This document shows positions 1 to 7,081 of a DNA stretch of 8,439 nt, piece after piece. The translations under genes were made by a program, and so were the position numbers. Each line of letters begins with the position of its first letter. Within the stretch, counting starts at the first letter, position 1. The notes below the pieces were generated by a model. That model was not told where the DNA came from. It did no database searches and worked only from the letters and a program-made list of their open reading frames with translations. Location of the stretch: assembly GCA_021205005.1 (NCBI GenBank), contig JAJPYK010000142.1, positions 1 through 8,439 on the forward strand. Reading direction: 5' to 3'. The stretch comes from Paraprevotella sp. (GTDB lineage Bacteria > Bacteroidota > Bacteroidia > Bacteroidales > Bacteroidaceae).

Positions 1-53
1 AACGTTTTCTTTTTGTGCGGAGAAAAATTTTCTGTTTGCCGCAGATTGATGGT

Positions 54-69
54 TTCCGGTGCGCCGGAA
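54..69. repeat. Hairpin TTCCGG-tgcg-CCGGAA
   Basis: Perfect 6-bp GC-containing arms enclose a 4-nt loop. A broken T-rich stretch (71-80) follows on the plus strand, so it could be a weak terminator for a plus-strand gene ending left of the window. The T-tract is not contiguous, so this role is only a possibility. Confidence 0.4.
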
Positions 70-76
70 TATGTAT

Positions 77-92
77 TTTTATGCGCATAAAA
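77..92. repeat. Perfect 16-bp palindrome TTTTATGCGCATAAAA
   Basis: A perfect, spacerless 16-bp palindrome. Its right half, GCATAAAA (85-92), recurs as a direct copy at 105-112, exactly 20 bp away and so on about the same face of the helix. This arrangement suits a dimeric DNA-binding protein, but it lies about 300 bp from the susC start and its target gene is unknown. Confidence 0.45.
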
Positions 93-268
93 GGGGTTTT
101 TGCTGCATAAAATGTGTATATTTATACTGTTTATGGGGATGTTTCCGGCGGTTTCGGGTATTTTTTGTCCGGACGTGAACAGTTCGGGCCAGTTGGACCG
201 CCTTCATTGAAAGCCTGACATCCACTGTCCATCCCATCCGTGTAGCTTTTGAAAACATCATGATAACA

Positions 269-283
269 TGCAATTGAATTGCA
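269..283. promoter_or_regulatory. Operator-like palindrome TGCAATT-g-AATTGCA
   Basis: Perfect 7-bp arms around a single central base, 114 bp upstream of the susC-like start codon. The size and symmetry fit an operator for a homodimeric regulator. No regulator is encoded in the window, so the assignment rests on symmetry and position only. Confidence 0.3.
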
Positions 284-396
284 AGATCTGACAAACGTTA
301 TTGGCCGGAAATGCCCGATATCTTATTGGAATTATGTAATTTTACACTCTATTAGAGATTGTATATTCTTATATTCGAACTTTCAAGAAAGACTGC

Positions 397-3300
397 ATGA
401 AAAGAAAATTAATGCTGTTATTGGCGGGTCTGCTGACAGGCATAGGACTGGTAACTGCCCAAACCCAGACAGTGAAGGGCATCGTGATTCCCGAAGAAGA
501 CAACCAACCGGTAGTCGGTGCTTCCGTAGTAGTGAAAGGAACCGCTCAAGGGACGATTACGGATGCGGACGGAAAGTTCGTTCTGTCCGACATCCCGGGT
601 TCCGCCCGGACTCTTTCCGTATCTTATATCGGAATGCAGACACAGGACGTGGCGGTGAAGCCGGACGTAAGAGTTCTGTTGGAGGCATATACGCATCAAA
701 TTAATGAAGTCGTGGTGACCGGTTACGGTTCGCAACGCCGGGCTTCGTTTACGGGAGCTGCCTCCATCGTAGGAAGCGACGTGCTGGCCAAGAGCAATGA
801 CGCGAACTTTGTGAAAGCGTTGGACGGCACGGTGCCAGGTGTCCAATTGAATACGGCGACCAGTCTGCCCGGAGTATGGGGGTCTGTCCTTATCCGCTGA
901 CGAGGGTCGTTCAACTCCGGCACGCAACCGCTTTATGTGATAGACGGAATGCCGGTCAATTCGGACTGTGATGATAATTTTTTACCTGTTACCAACGACT
1001 GGATAGACCCGATGGCTTCCGTCAATCCCGAGGACATCGAGAGCATCACCGTACTGAAAGATGCGGCGGCCACCGCCATTTACGGTGCCCGGGCCGCCAA
1101 CGGAGTTATCGTGGTGACGACCAAGAAAGGCTCGGAAGGCAACTTCAACATCAACCTCGATGTGAAGCAGGGATTTGTGTCTATGGCCCACAACAACATG
1201 AAGTTTGCCGACTCCCAAGAAACCATGAACCTGTTTACAGACGGGCTTACCGCAGCCCAGGGGGGTAACTGGGACTACAATTACGCCTACCTGAAGGACT
1301 ACTTCGGCTGGGACGGTACCACTTCCACCGACTTGGTCGATGCCGTGACACGAAAAGGCTATTACCAGGACTACAACCTGAGCGCACAAGGCAACACGGG
1401 AAAGACCGGCTACTTCATGAGTTTGGGATACTTAAACACCAAAGGAGTGGTCATCGGGTCGGATCTGGAGCGTTTCTCCGGCCGTCTGAATCTGGACAGC
1501 AAGTTCAAACGCATCACGCTGGGAGCGAACACTTCCTACAGCTACAGCATCAAAGACGGATTTTCGCAGAAGCTAGGTGTGTATGGCACTCCCATAGTAG
1601 GAGCTAGCTCTATGATGCTTCCGATATATCCCATTTACGATGAAGATGGCAATTATGCCAATATCTCCAAATACAATCCGGTTGCCATCTTTGACAAGAA
1701 AAAAGGGGACTTGGATCAAACCAAGATGATAGTCCTTAATCTGAACCCTTACCTGCAAGTGGACTTCGGCAAAGGAATCTATGCCAAGAGCACGCTGGGG
1801 GGCAACCTGACCGATATACGGGAGTATCTCTATTGGAGTCTCTACAACCCAGACGGTATAGAATTCAACGGTCTGGGGCAACAATACTCCTCCCGCAACA
1901 CCGTGGTGACGTGGAACAAGGTCCTGGGATGGAACCACAAGTTTGCCGACAAGCACGACGTCAGCCTCATGCTGGGACAGGAAATGCAAAAGAAGAGCTT
2001 TTACTACGACCAATTTGCCAGATCGAATTTTCCTTTTGCTGACGCAGGCATGCGCGACCCGACCACGGCCGGTAGCAATCTTGAGGAGGACACACAACCA
2101 AAAAGAAGCGCGTTTGGCATCGTACTTCATGGATCTGCATTATTCATATGACGATAAGTACTATGTGTCCGGTTCGTTCCGCCGGGACGGTTCATCCGTG
2201 TTCGGAACAGACAACCGATGGGGTAACTTTTGGTCTTTGGGAGGCAAGTGGCGCATTTCCGGTGAGGATTTCCTGAGAGACAATCCGGTCGTCACGAATG
2301 CGATCCTGCGCACTTCCTACGGTACCGTGGGTAATCAGGACATCGAAAGTTATGCCGCCCGCGGCTACTATTCGGCAACAGATATTTCTTACAACAGCTC
2401 ACCCGGTATGTATCTCTATAATTTAGCCAATCCCGACCTGTCATGGGAAACCTCCAGGAAGTTCGACCTCGGTTTCGATCTGTCGTTCATCGACCGCATC
2501 CATTGGACGCTCGACTTCTACAACGAAACGACGTCGAATGCCCTATATCAAGTACCGATTTCGATGACTACCGGCGTATCCACCATGTATCGGAACATCG
2601 CCTCCATCCGTAATCGGGGCATCGAGATAGCGGTCAACGCCGCTCTCGTACAGACAAAGGGACTGAAGTGGAATCTCTATGCCAACCTGACGTGGAACCA
2701 AAACAGGATATTGAAACTTGCGACGGACAATGCCGTTGAATCCACTTGTAGCATCATCGAAAAAGGCTATCCTTACCATGAGTTCTACCTGAAGGAATAT
2801 GCCGGAGTAGATCATGAGACGGGCAAGCCTCTATGGTATCTGAACCCAACGGGCGATGAAACCACGTCCGACTATAACGCCGCCGCAAAACGCCATGCCG
2901 GCTCCTCCGACCCCAAAGTGATGGGAGGCTTCGGCACTTCAGTGAACTGGAAGAACTTCGACCTCAATGTGGACTTTAAATACCGCTTGGGAGCCAAGGT
3001 ATTAGACACATCTGCCAAACACACAGGCTTCGGCATGTCACTCGGAACACCGCTGGAAGATGTCGCCCTCAACTCATGGACGGAAAGCAACAAGGATGCC
3101 AAATATCCGCAATACATTGGGGGTGATCCCAACAACGCTTCCCAAATGTCCTCACGTTTTCTCTACTGCGGCTACTTCCTACGCATCGGCAACATCACAC
3201 TGGGCTATACCATGCCTGCCCGGTGGACGCGGAAAGCGCTTATCCAAAAACTCCGCGTCTACCTGTCGCTCGACAACGTCTATACCTTCACCGCACATGA

Positions 3301-3400
3301 CTTTGTAGGATACGATCCGGAGACGTATGACGACGGAATCATTGCATATCAAATCCCCGCCAATCGAACCTTTATCGGCGGCATACAACTGACGTTCTAA
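397..3400 (+). pseudogene. SusC/RagA-family TonB-dependent outer membrane receptor, broken by a nonsense codon and a frameshift
   Basis: Intact family members form the outer-membrane barrel that imports glycan oligosaccharides using TonB energy, with a SusD lipoprotein as lid. The ATG at 397 is followed by a signal peptide (K2-R3-K4, a leucine-rich core, cleavage after A21). A CarboxypepD_reg-like domain follows at about 24-95. Then comes EVVVTGYGSQ, typical of the plug start, a plug at about 105-250 containing PLYVIDG and [21 protein letters not shown], and a long barrel with RRDGSSVFG, ending in an aromatic residue (GGIQLTF). There is no STN domain ahead of the plug. Two lesions are visible. 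TGA at 898-900 (codon 168) replaces the conserved glycine expected after the LIR of the IRIRG-type motif, and the same frame then continues with [16 protein letters not shown]. At about 2100-2118 the reading passes from frame 1 to frame 2, best explained by one extra A in the run at 2100-2104, which would restore [12 protein letters not shown]. Removing one base gives exactly 1001 codons, the usual family length. As written it cannot make a full receptor. Confidence 0.93.
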
Positions 3401-3413
3401 AAAAGAAGACAAC

Positions 3414-3746
3414 ATGAGTGCTACGACGCCATCCTTTCCGAATTGAATAATGCCACCGCCCATTTCGAAGCGACAAGCGGTGACCGCGGAAGCCTGGTCT
3501 ATATCGGCAAAGCGGCGACTTACGGACTGTTGGCCCGCACCTATCTTTATCTGGAGCAGTGGAACGAGGCGGCGGAAAATGCCCGGAAAGCACTCGATGA
3601 AACCGGCATCACGACCTTGACCTATGGAAATGCCGAATACAAAGCTCCATACAATAACGGGACATCGAATGTTCGCCCTTGCCCTCACGAGTTCCGACAA
3701 CTGGTCTTCCAGCTCTTGCGGCACCCTGTGGAGTACCTATGGTTTC
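3414..3746 (+). pseudogene. SusD/RagB-family lipoprotein remnant (doubly deleted, frameshifted)
   Basis: Intact SusD-like proteins are about 500-600 aa surface lipoproteins that bind glycan and cap SusC. About 110 residues remain here, 13 bp after the susC stop, which is where susD belongs. From 3416 in frame 2 the sequence reads ECYDAILSELNNATAHFE, then KAATYGLLARTYLYLEQWNE, the TPR-like helical core usually found near residues 150-250. The ATG at 3414 is probably the original start, but it is joined out of frame to this internal part: from that ATG translation gives only ten residues before TGA at 3444-3446. So roughly 150 N-terminal codons, including the lipoprotein signal, are lost. Between about 3650 and 3669 the homology moves to frame 3 (MFALALTSSDNW, then SSSSCGTLWSTYGF) and stops at 3746, with the C-terminal half missing. 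It is not functional. Confidence 0.85.
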
Positions 3747-3769
3747 ATAGTATGTGCGTATGCCTTTCT

Positions 3770-3800
3770 TGCATCATGCGAGAAAAGTATACATGATGCA
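3770..3800. repeat. Inverted repeat TGCATCATG / CATGATGCA
   Basis: Perfect 9-bp arms (3770-3778 and 3792-3800) enclose a 13-nt A-rich loop. It lies in the 112-bp gap between the end of susD homology and the 3' end of the convergent reductase gene. Neither strand has a T-run after the stem, so it is not a canonical intrinsic terminator. It could be a scar of a lost element or a weak bidirectional end signal. Confidence 0.45.
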
Positions 3801-3858
3801 CAGAAAATAAATTCATCATTACACATAACGTACAGGCATCTATCCGTACGACCGATGT

Positions 3859-4878
3859 TTATAAACCGGCATTCGGCAGACGACAAATCGCATCGATCCG
3901 CTCCAATTCTTCGGTAGAGAAAGAGGCTTTCTGCAAAGCTTTCAGATTATCCTCAAGCTGAGCCACGGAACTAGCCCCGATAATGACCGAAGTCACCAAA
4001 GGATCTTTCAGCAACCACGCCAACGACATTTCCGCCAATGTCTGTCCGCGATCGGCAGCCACGGCATTCAACGCCTTGATTTTGGCATACACGTCATCCG
4101 TCAGCGCCTCACGTTTCAGAAAGCGTCCCCGGGCCATACGCGAATCTTCGGGCACACCCTGCAAATAACGCGAAGTCAGCAACCCTTGGGCCAAAGGCGA
4201 AAAGGCGATGAACCCCACGCCACAGTCGCGCACCTGTCCCAGAATTCCCTGTTCCTCCGGTCCGCGATCGAACAGGTTATAACGCCCTTGATAGAGCAAG
4301 CAGTGCACATCGTGCGCCTGCAAATAGCGATATGCCTCCGCGGCCTTATCGGCCGGATATTTGGAAATGCCCACATAGAGGGCCTTGCCTTGTCTCACCG
4401 CATCGACCAAGGCCTGCATTGTCTCCTCGATCGGGGTTTCCGGATCGTAACGGTGGGAATAGAACACATCCACATAATCCAGTTTCATTCGCTTCAAACT
4501 CTGGTCGAGACTCGCCGTGAGCGACTTCCGGCTGCCCCCGTTTCCATAAGGCCCCGGCCACATGTCGTAACCGGCCTTGGTCGACACGAATAACTCGTCG
4601 CGATAGGGACGGAAAGACTTCTACATGAGCTGTCCGAACGTTTCTTCGGCACTGCCGTAGGAAGGACCGTAGTTGTTGGCCAAATCAAAATGGATGACGC
4701 CGTGATCGAACGCATAATGGGGCATGGCCCGTGCATTGGCCAGCGAATCGACATCGCCGAAATTGTGCCACAATCCCAAAGAAAGCGCAGGAAGCAATAT
4801 GCCGCTCCGTCCGCAACGCCGAAATGCCATGCCGCTATCGTAGCGGTCGAGTGCGGGGGTATAAACAGGATCTACCAT
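3859..4878 (-). pseudogene. gpr: Aldo/keto reductase, YghZ/Gpr (L-glyceraldehyde 3-phosphate reductase) type, with in-frame TAG
   Basis: E. coli YghZ (Gpr) is a cytosolic NADPH-dependent reductase acting on L-glyceraldehyde 3-phosphate and methylglyoxal. The match is close along the whole length: LPALSLGLWHNFG, HFDLANNYGP, STKAGYDMWPGPYG, GGSRKSLTASLDQSLKRM, YVDVFYSHR, GKALYVGIS, IAFSPLAQGLLTSRYL and LAWLLKDPLVTSVIIGAS. The AKR tetrad is present as D65, Y70, K101 and H142, numbered from the ATG at 4878 and counting the stop as codon 86. That ATG is preferred to a TTG two codons upstream. The total of 340 codons is normal for the family. TAG at 4621-4623 splits the gene just after GQLM, where E. 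coli has an arginine, and the frame continues at once with KSFRPYRDELFVSTKAG. The 85-residue front piece lacks K101 and H142, so no active enzyme is expected unless the codon is suppressed or is a sequence error. The gene runs towards the susD remnant and is divergent from the GH30 gene. Confidence 0.9.
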
Positions 4879-4907
4879 ATACAATCAAGTTTTAAAAGTA
4901 ATAACCG

Positions 4908-4915
4908 CAAAAATA
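4908..4915 (-). promoter_or_regulatory. Candidate -7 element TATTTTTG for the reductase gene
   Basis: On the minus strand this reads TATTTTTG, a full match to the Bacteroidetes TAnnTTTG -7 consensus, 29 bp upstream of the reductase ATG. I see no TTTG at the usual -33 distance, so only half of the promoter pattern is supported. Confidence 0.35.
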
Positions 4916-4959
4916 ACGAAAAAAACATAATGACCGTCCCCGCTCCGGGAAAAACGGAT

Positions 4960-4967
4960 TACCTTTG
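4960..4967 (+). promoter_or_regulatory. Candidate -7 element TACCTTTG for the GH30 gene
   Basis: TACCTTTG matches TAnnTTTG exactly and sits 33 bp upstream of the GH30 ATG at 5001, implying a 5' leader of about 25-30 nt. No clear -33 TTTG is visible upstream. It lies back to back with the reductase -7 candidate in the 122-bp divergent gap. Confidence 0.4.
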
Positions 4968-5000
4968 GACATTATTAAACATAAAACTTCGAAAATTCAC

Positions 5001-6575
5001 ATGAAACACACTTTAGGTGCGTTCTGCTGCACCGTTCTGACGACCTTCGCCGCCGCCCGCGCACAAGGCCCCGCCACCCATTTTGAAATCGATACCGACC
5101 ACCCTCTCCAGACCATGGACGGCTTTGGAGCCTCCGACGCCTGGAGCATGCAAAACGCCGGGCTGTGGCCCGACAGCGTGCGGAAGCAGACGGCCGACTG
5201 GCTGTTCAGCACCCGCAACGACCGCCACGGTCAACCTCTCGGCATCGGGCTTTCCATCTGGCGGTTCAACATCGGCACGGGCAGCGCGGCACAAGGACGC
5301 GAAAGCGGCATCGGCTCCCGGGGCATGCGCACGGAATGCTTCCTCAATCCGGACGGCACGTACGACTGGACCCGACAAGAAGGCCAACGCCTCTTTCTCC
5401 GCATGGCCCGACAGAGGGGAGTGACCACATTTATCGGTTTCTTCAATTCACCTCCGGTCTATTACACGCAGAACGGGCTGGCCACCAACACGGGACGCGA
5501 CGGAACGCTTAATCTGAAAGCGGAACACTATGACGACTTTGCCGACTTTGCCGCCCAAGTGGCAGAGGGCCTGGTACAGCACGACAGCATACGCCTGAAC
5601 TACATCTGTCCGGTTAACGAACCGGACGGGCATTGGAACTGGGTAGGACCGAAACAAGAAGGAAGCCCGGCCACCAACCGCGAAATCGCACGGCTGGTGA
5701 GAGCTTTCGGCAAAGCCTTCGCTTCGGCGGGACTGGATACAAAAATCCTCGTCAACGAATCGTCGGACTACCGTTGCATGTTCTCCACGCACATGACGGA
5801 CTGGCAGAGGGGACATTCCATACAATCGTTCTTCTGTCCGGACAGTACGGACACCTACATCGGCGACGTGCCTAACGTGCCGCACCTCATGGCCGGACAC
5901 AGTTACTGGACCGACACGCCGCTGAAAGCCCTGCGCAACATTCGTGTACAACTGAAAGACACGCTGGACCGATACGGCGTGCAATTCTGGCAGACGGAAA
6001 CCTGCATCATGGGCAACGACACGGAAATCGGGGGCGGAGGCGGTTTCGACCGCACGATGAAGACCGCGCTCTACGTGGCCCGCATCATCCACCACGACAT
6101 CGCATATGCCGGAGCGAAGAGCTGGCAATGGTGGCGGGCCGTGGGCGGAGACTACAAAGACGGTCTGCTACGCGAATACGGCCGCCGTAAAGAAACCGGT
6201 CCACTGATCGTAGACTCCAAACTGCTTTGGGCCTTAGGCAATTACAGTCGGTTCGTGCGTCCCGGAGCCGTCAGGATGGATATCGAAGCCTCCGATGCGA
6301 CAGGCCGTCGCGTGGAAGAAGGCGACACGGACCGAAAAGGCTTGATGTGCACCGCCTATCGGAACACGGACGGCACATGGGTGATGGTCGTATTGAATTA
6401 CAGTCCGGAGGAAAAGACATTCACTTTCCGGGTGAAAAATCAAAAGGTGGGCAAATGGCAACCTTATCTGACCGCAGAAGGAGAAAATGTCAACCTGCAA
6501 CCTCAGGAGAAAATACGCAACGGAAAAACGGCCCGCATTCCGGCCAGATCGCTCATCACTTTCGTAGGCCGGTAA
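5001..6575 (+). CDS. Exported GH30-type glycoside hydrolase (COG5520-like O-glycosyl hydrolase)
   Basis: This is an intact 524-residue secreted glycosidase. The ATG at 5001 is chosen over an in-frame TTG at 4965 because it begins directly with a signal peptide: K2-H3, a hydrophobic core, and the AXA motif A19-R20-A21 with cleavage before Q22. There is no lipobox cysteine, so it should be periplasmic or secreted rather than lipid-anchored. The mature protein opens with MDGFGASDAWSM (39-50), the typical first strand of the GH30 (beta/alpha)8 barrel. Then come IGLSIWRFNIGTGSA (82-96), NSPPVYYTQNG (149-159), CPVNEPDGHWNW with probable acid/base E207, GHSYWTDTPL (299-308), and FWQTETCIMG with probable nucleophile E333. 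From about 415 to the end is the beta-sandwich usual for this clan. GH30 members hydrolyse beta-linked glucans, xylans, galactans or fucosides by a retaining mechanism. I cannot assign the subfamily; a beta-1,6-galactanase or xylanase-like role is possible but unproven. It is the only intact carbohydrate gene beside the dead susCD pair. Confidence 0.9.
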   Translation: MKHTLGAFCCTVLTTFAAARAQGPATHFEIDTDHPLQTMDGFGASDAWSMQNAGLWPDSVRKQTADWLFSTRNDRHGQPLGIGLSIWRFNIGTGSAAQGRESGIGSRGMRTECFLNPDGTYDWTRQEGQRLFLRMARQRGVTTFIGFFNSPPVYYTQNGLATNTGRDGTLNLKAEHYDDFADFAAQVAEGLVQHDSIRLNYICPVNEPDGHWNWVGPKQEGSPATNREIARLVRAFGKAFASAGLDTKILVNESSDYRCMFSTHMTDWQRGHSIQSFFCPDSTDTYIGDVPNVPHLMAGHSYWTDTPLKALRNIRVQLKDTLDRYGVQFWQTETCIMGNDTEIGGGGGFDRTMKTALYVARIIHHDIAYAGAKSWQWWRAVGGDYKDGLLREYGRRKETGPLIVDSKLLWALGNYSRFVRPGAVRMDIEASDATGRRVEEGDTDRKGLMCTAYRNTDGTWVMVVLNYSPEEKTFTFRVKNQKVGKWQPYLTAEGENVNLQPQEKIRNGKTARIPARSLITFVGR

Positions 6576-6578
6576 ACG

Positions 6579-6593
6579 CTGACATTTTGTCAG
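6579..6593 (+). terminator. Weak hairpin CTGACA-ttt-TGTCAG just after GH30
   Basis: Perfect 6-bp arms around a 3-nt loop begin 4 bp after the GH30 stop and are followed by the short pyrimidine tract TTCTTCC. A second 6-bp hairpin, TCCAGG-ctgat-CCTGGA, follows at 6598-6614. Together they may attenuate or end GH30 transcription, but the T-tract is poor. The same 15-mer, with one change, recurs inverted at 7082-7096. Confidence 0.35.
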
Positions 6594-6649
6594 TTCTTCC
6601 AGGCTGATCCTGGACGGGAACAAGAGAGAAAAACGGAAAATAACCTCTT

Positions 6650-6693
6650 AGAACGGTATAAAAATTGCATATATGCGGTTTTTATACCGTTTT
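6650..6693. repeat. 44-nt near-perfect palindrome
   Basis: Outer arms AACGGTATAAAAA (6652-6664) and TTTTTATACCGTT (6679-6691) are perfect over 13 bp. Inside them TT faces GG (G-U pairs in RNA) and then comes the 10-bp palindrome GCATATATGC (6667-6676). One wobble and one A-T pair can be added outside. As RNA this is a stem of about 20 bp with almost no loop, and it reads the same way from both strands. It could act as a bidirectional end signal for the two convergent genes, be extruded as a cruciform, or be a target for a dimeric protein. The AT-rich stem is not that of a typical terminator. Confidence 0.6.
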
Positions 6694-6740
6694 CGGTTGG
6701 ATTTATACCTTGATCCGGACGATAAAAGAGAGGCCGACAA

Positions 6741-6772
6741 GCGGAGAACGATATAAAAATCTCCGCATATCG
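6741..6772. repeat. Two overlapping, mutually exclusive inverted repeats
   Basis: GCGGAGA (6741-6747) pairs with TCTCCGC (6760-6766), while CGATAT (6749-6754) pairs with ATATCG (6767-6772). The two stems interleave and cannot form together. Positions 6747-6760 also repeat the left arm of the 6650-6693 palindrome with one change (AACGRTATAAAAAT). Confidence 0.45.
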
Positions 6773-6818
6773 GAAAAAAACAAGCGCACGGAAATGAGGA
6801 GATGGCCCGTATAAAGAG

Positions 6819-6846
6819 AAAAAACGGCCCGAACGGGTCATTTTTT
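6819..6846. terminator. Probable bidirectional intrinsic terminator
   Basis: Six A's (6819-6824) precede a stem GGCCC (6826-6830), the loop GAAC and GGGTC (6834-6839 region, one G-U pair), followed by six T's (6841-6846). A GC-rich stem flanked by A6 and T6 works in both directions, which suits convergent genes. It lies 244 bp beyond the GH30 stop and 271 bp beyond the flippase stop. Confidence 0.6.
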
Positions 6847-6871
6847 ATTTATCTGAGGAAAGGAAAGAAGC

Positions 6872-6931
6872 AAAAAAACAAAATTCAAAAAGAAAGAGAA
6901 ACGGACGGACATCTGCAAAAAAGTCCCGTTT
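6872..6931 (-). terminator. Possible intrinsic terminator for the flippase transcript
   Basis: On the minus strand AAACGGGAC (6931-6923) can pair with GTCC-CGTTT (6910-6899, with a 3-nt bulge) across a 12-nt loop. The minus strand then runs into a long T-rich stretch (6898-6872, including seven consecutive T's). The bulge weakens the stem. Confidence 0.4.
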
Positions 6932-7081
6932 CATCCACCCGCCTCAAGTCTGCGCCTTACACTTTGTTCGTCCGAAGCTGTTTCTCCAAGCATTGTGCCT
7001 GAGAGCCGACGGCGGAGAATCGTTTTTTTCGTTCCAACCCTGTCTCATAACTGAAAATAAAGGAATCTCGCACAGGCGTTT

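Larger units (their letters stand above)
1..396. other. AT-rich non-coding region upstream of susC-like gene
   Basis: I see no credible gene here. The only open frame of note, on the minus strand at 79-294, has no recognisable protein character. The region is AT-rich with several short palindromes: 21-33 (AGAAAA, one base, TTTTCT), 54-69, 77-92, 116-127 (GTATA, TT, TATAC) and 269-283. It must hold the promoter of the susC-like gene that starts at 397. The nearest match to a Bacteroidetes -7 element (TAnnTTTG) is TATATTCG at 370-377, with one mismatch and no clear TTTG at the expected upstream distance, so I do not call a promoter. Confidence 0.6.

Noticed and set aside
79..294. 71-codon minus-strand open frame in the leader region
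   Set aside because: No ribosome-binding context, no recognisable motif and a His/Lys-rich tail. It overlaps several palindromes and is more likely non-coding.
370..377. TATATTCG as the susC -7 promoter element
   Set aside because: One mismatch to TAnnTTTG, only 19 bp from the start codon, and no TTTG at the -33 position. Too weak to call.
418..927. 169-codon minus-strand open frame
   Set aside because: It is antisense to the start of the susC-like gene, with low-complexity Arg/Ser composition and no family character.
898..4623. Stop-codon recoding or alternative genetic code as an explanation for the in-frame stops
   Set aside because: The two interrupting codons differ (TGA and TAG), the flippase ends naturally in TAG, and the frameshift and susD deletions need another explanation anyway. 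Ordinary gene decay is simpler.
5448..6128. 226-codon minus-strand open frame
   Set aside because: It lies wholly inside the GH30 gene, whose signal peptide, catalytic motifs and family match are clear. It is an antisense shadow.
6940..7030. Possible riboswitch or structured RNA (CCTGAGAGCC, then GGCGGAGAA before a T-run)
   Set aside because: The words hint at conserved riboswitch cores, but the order and partners do not match any class I know, and the region lies downstream of both genes rather than in a 5' leader.
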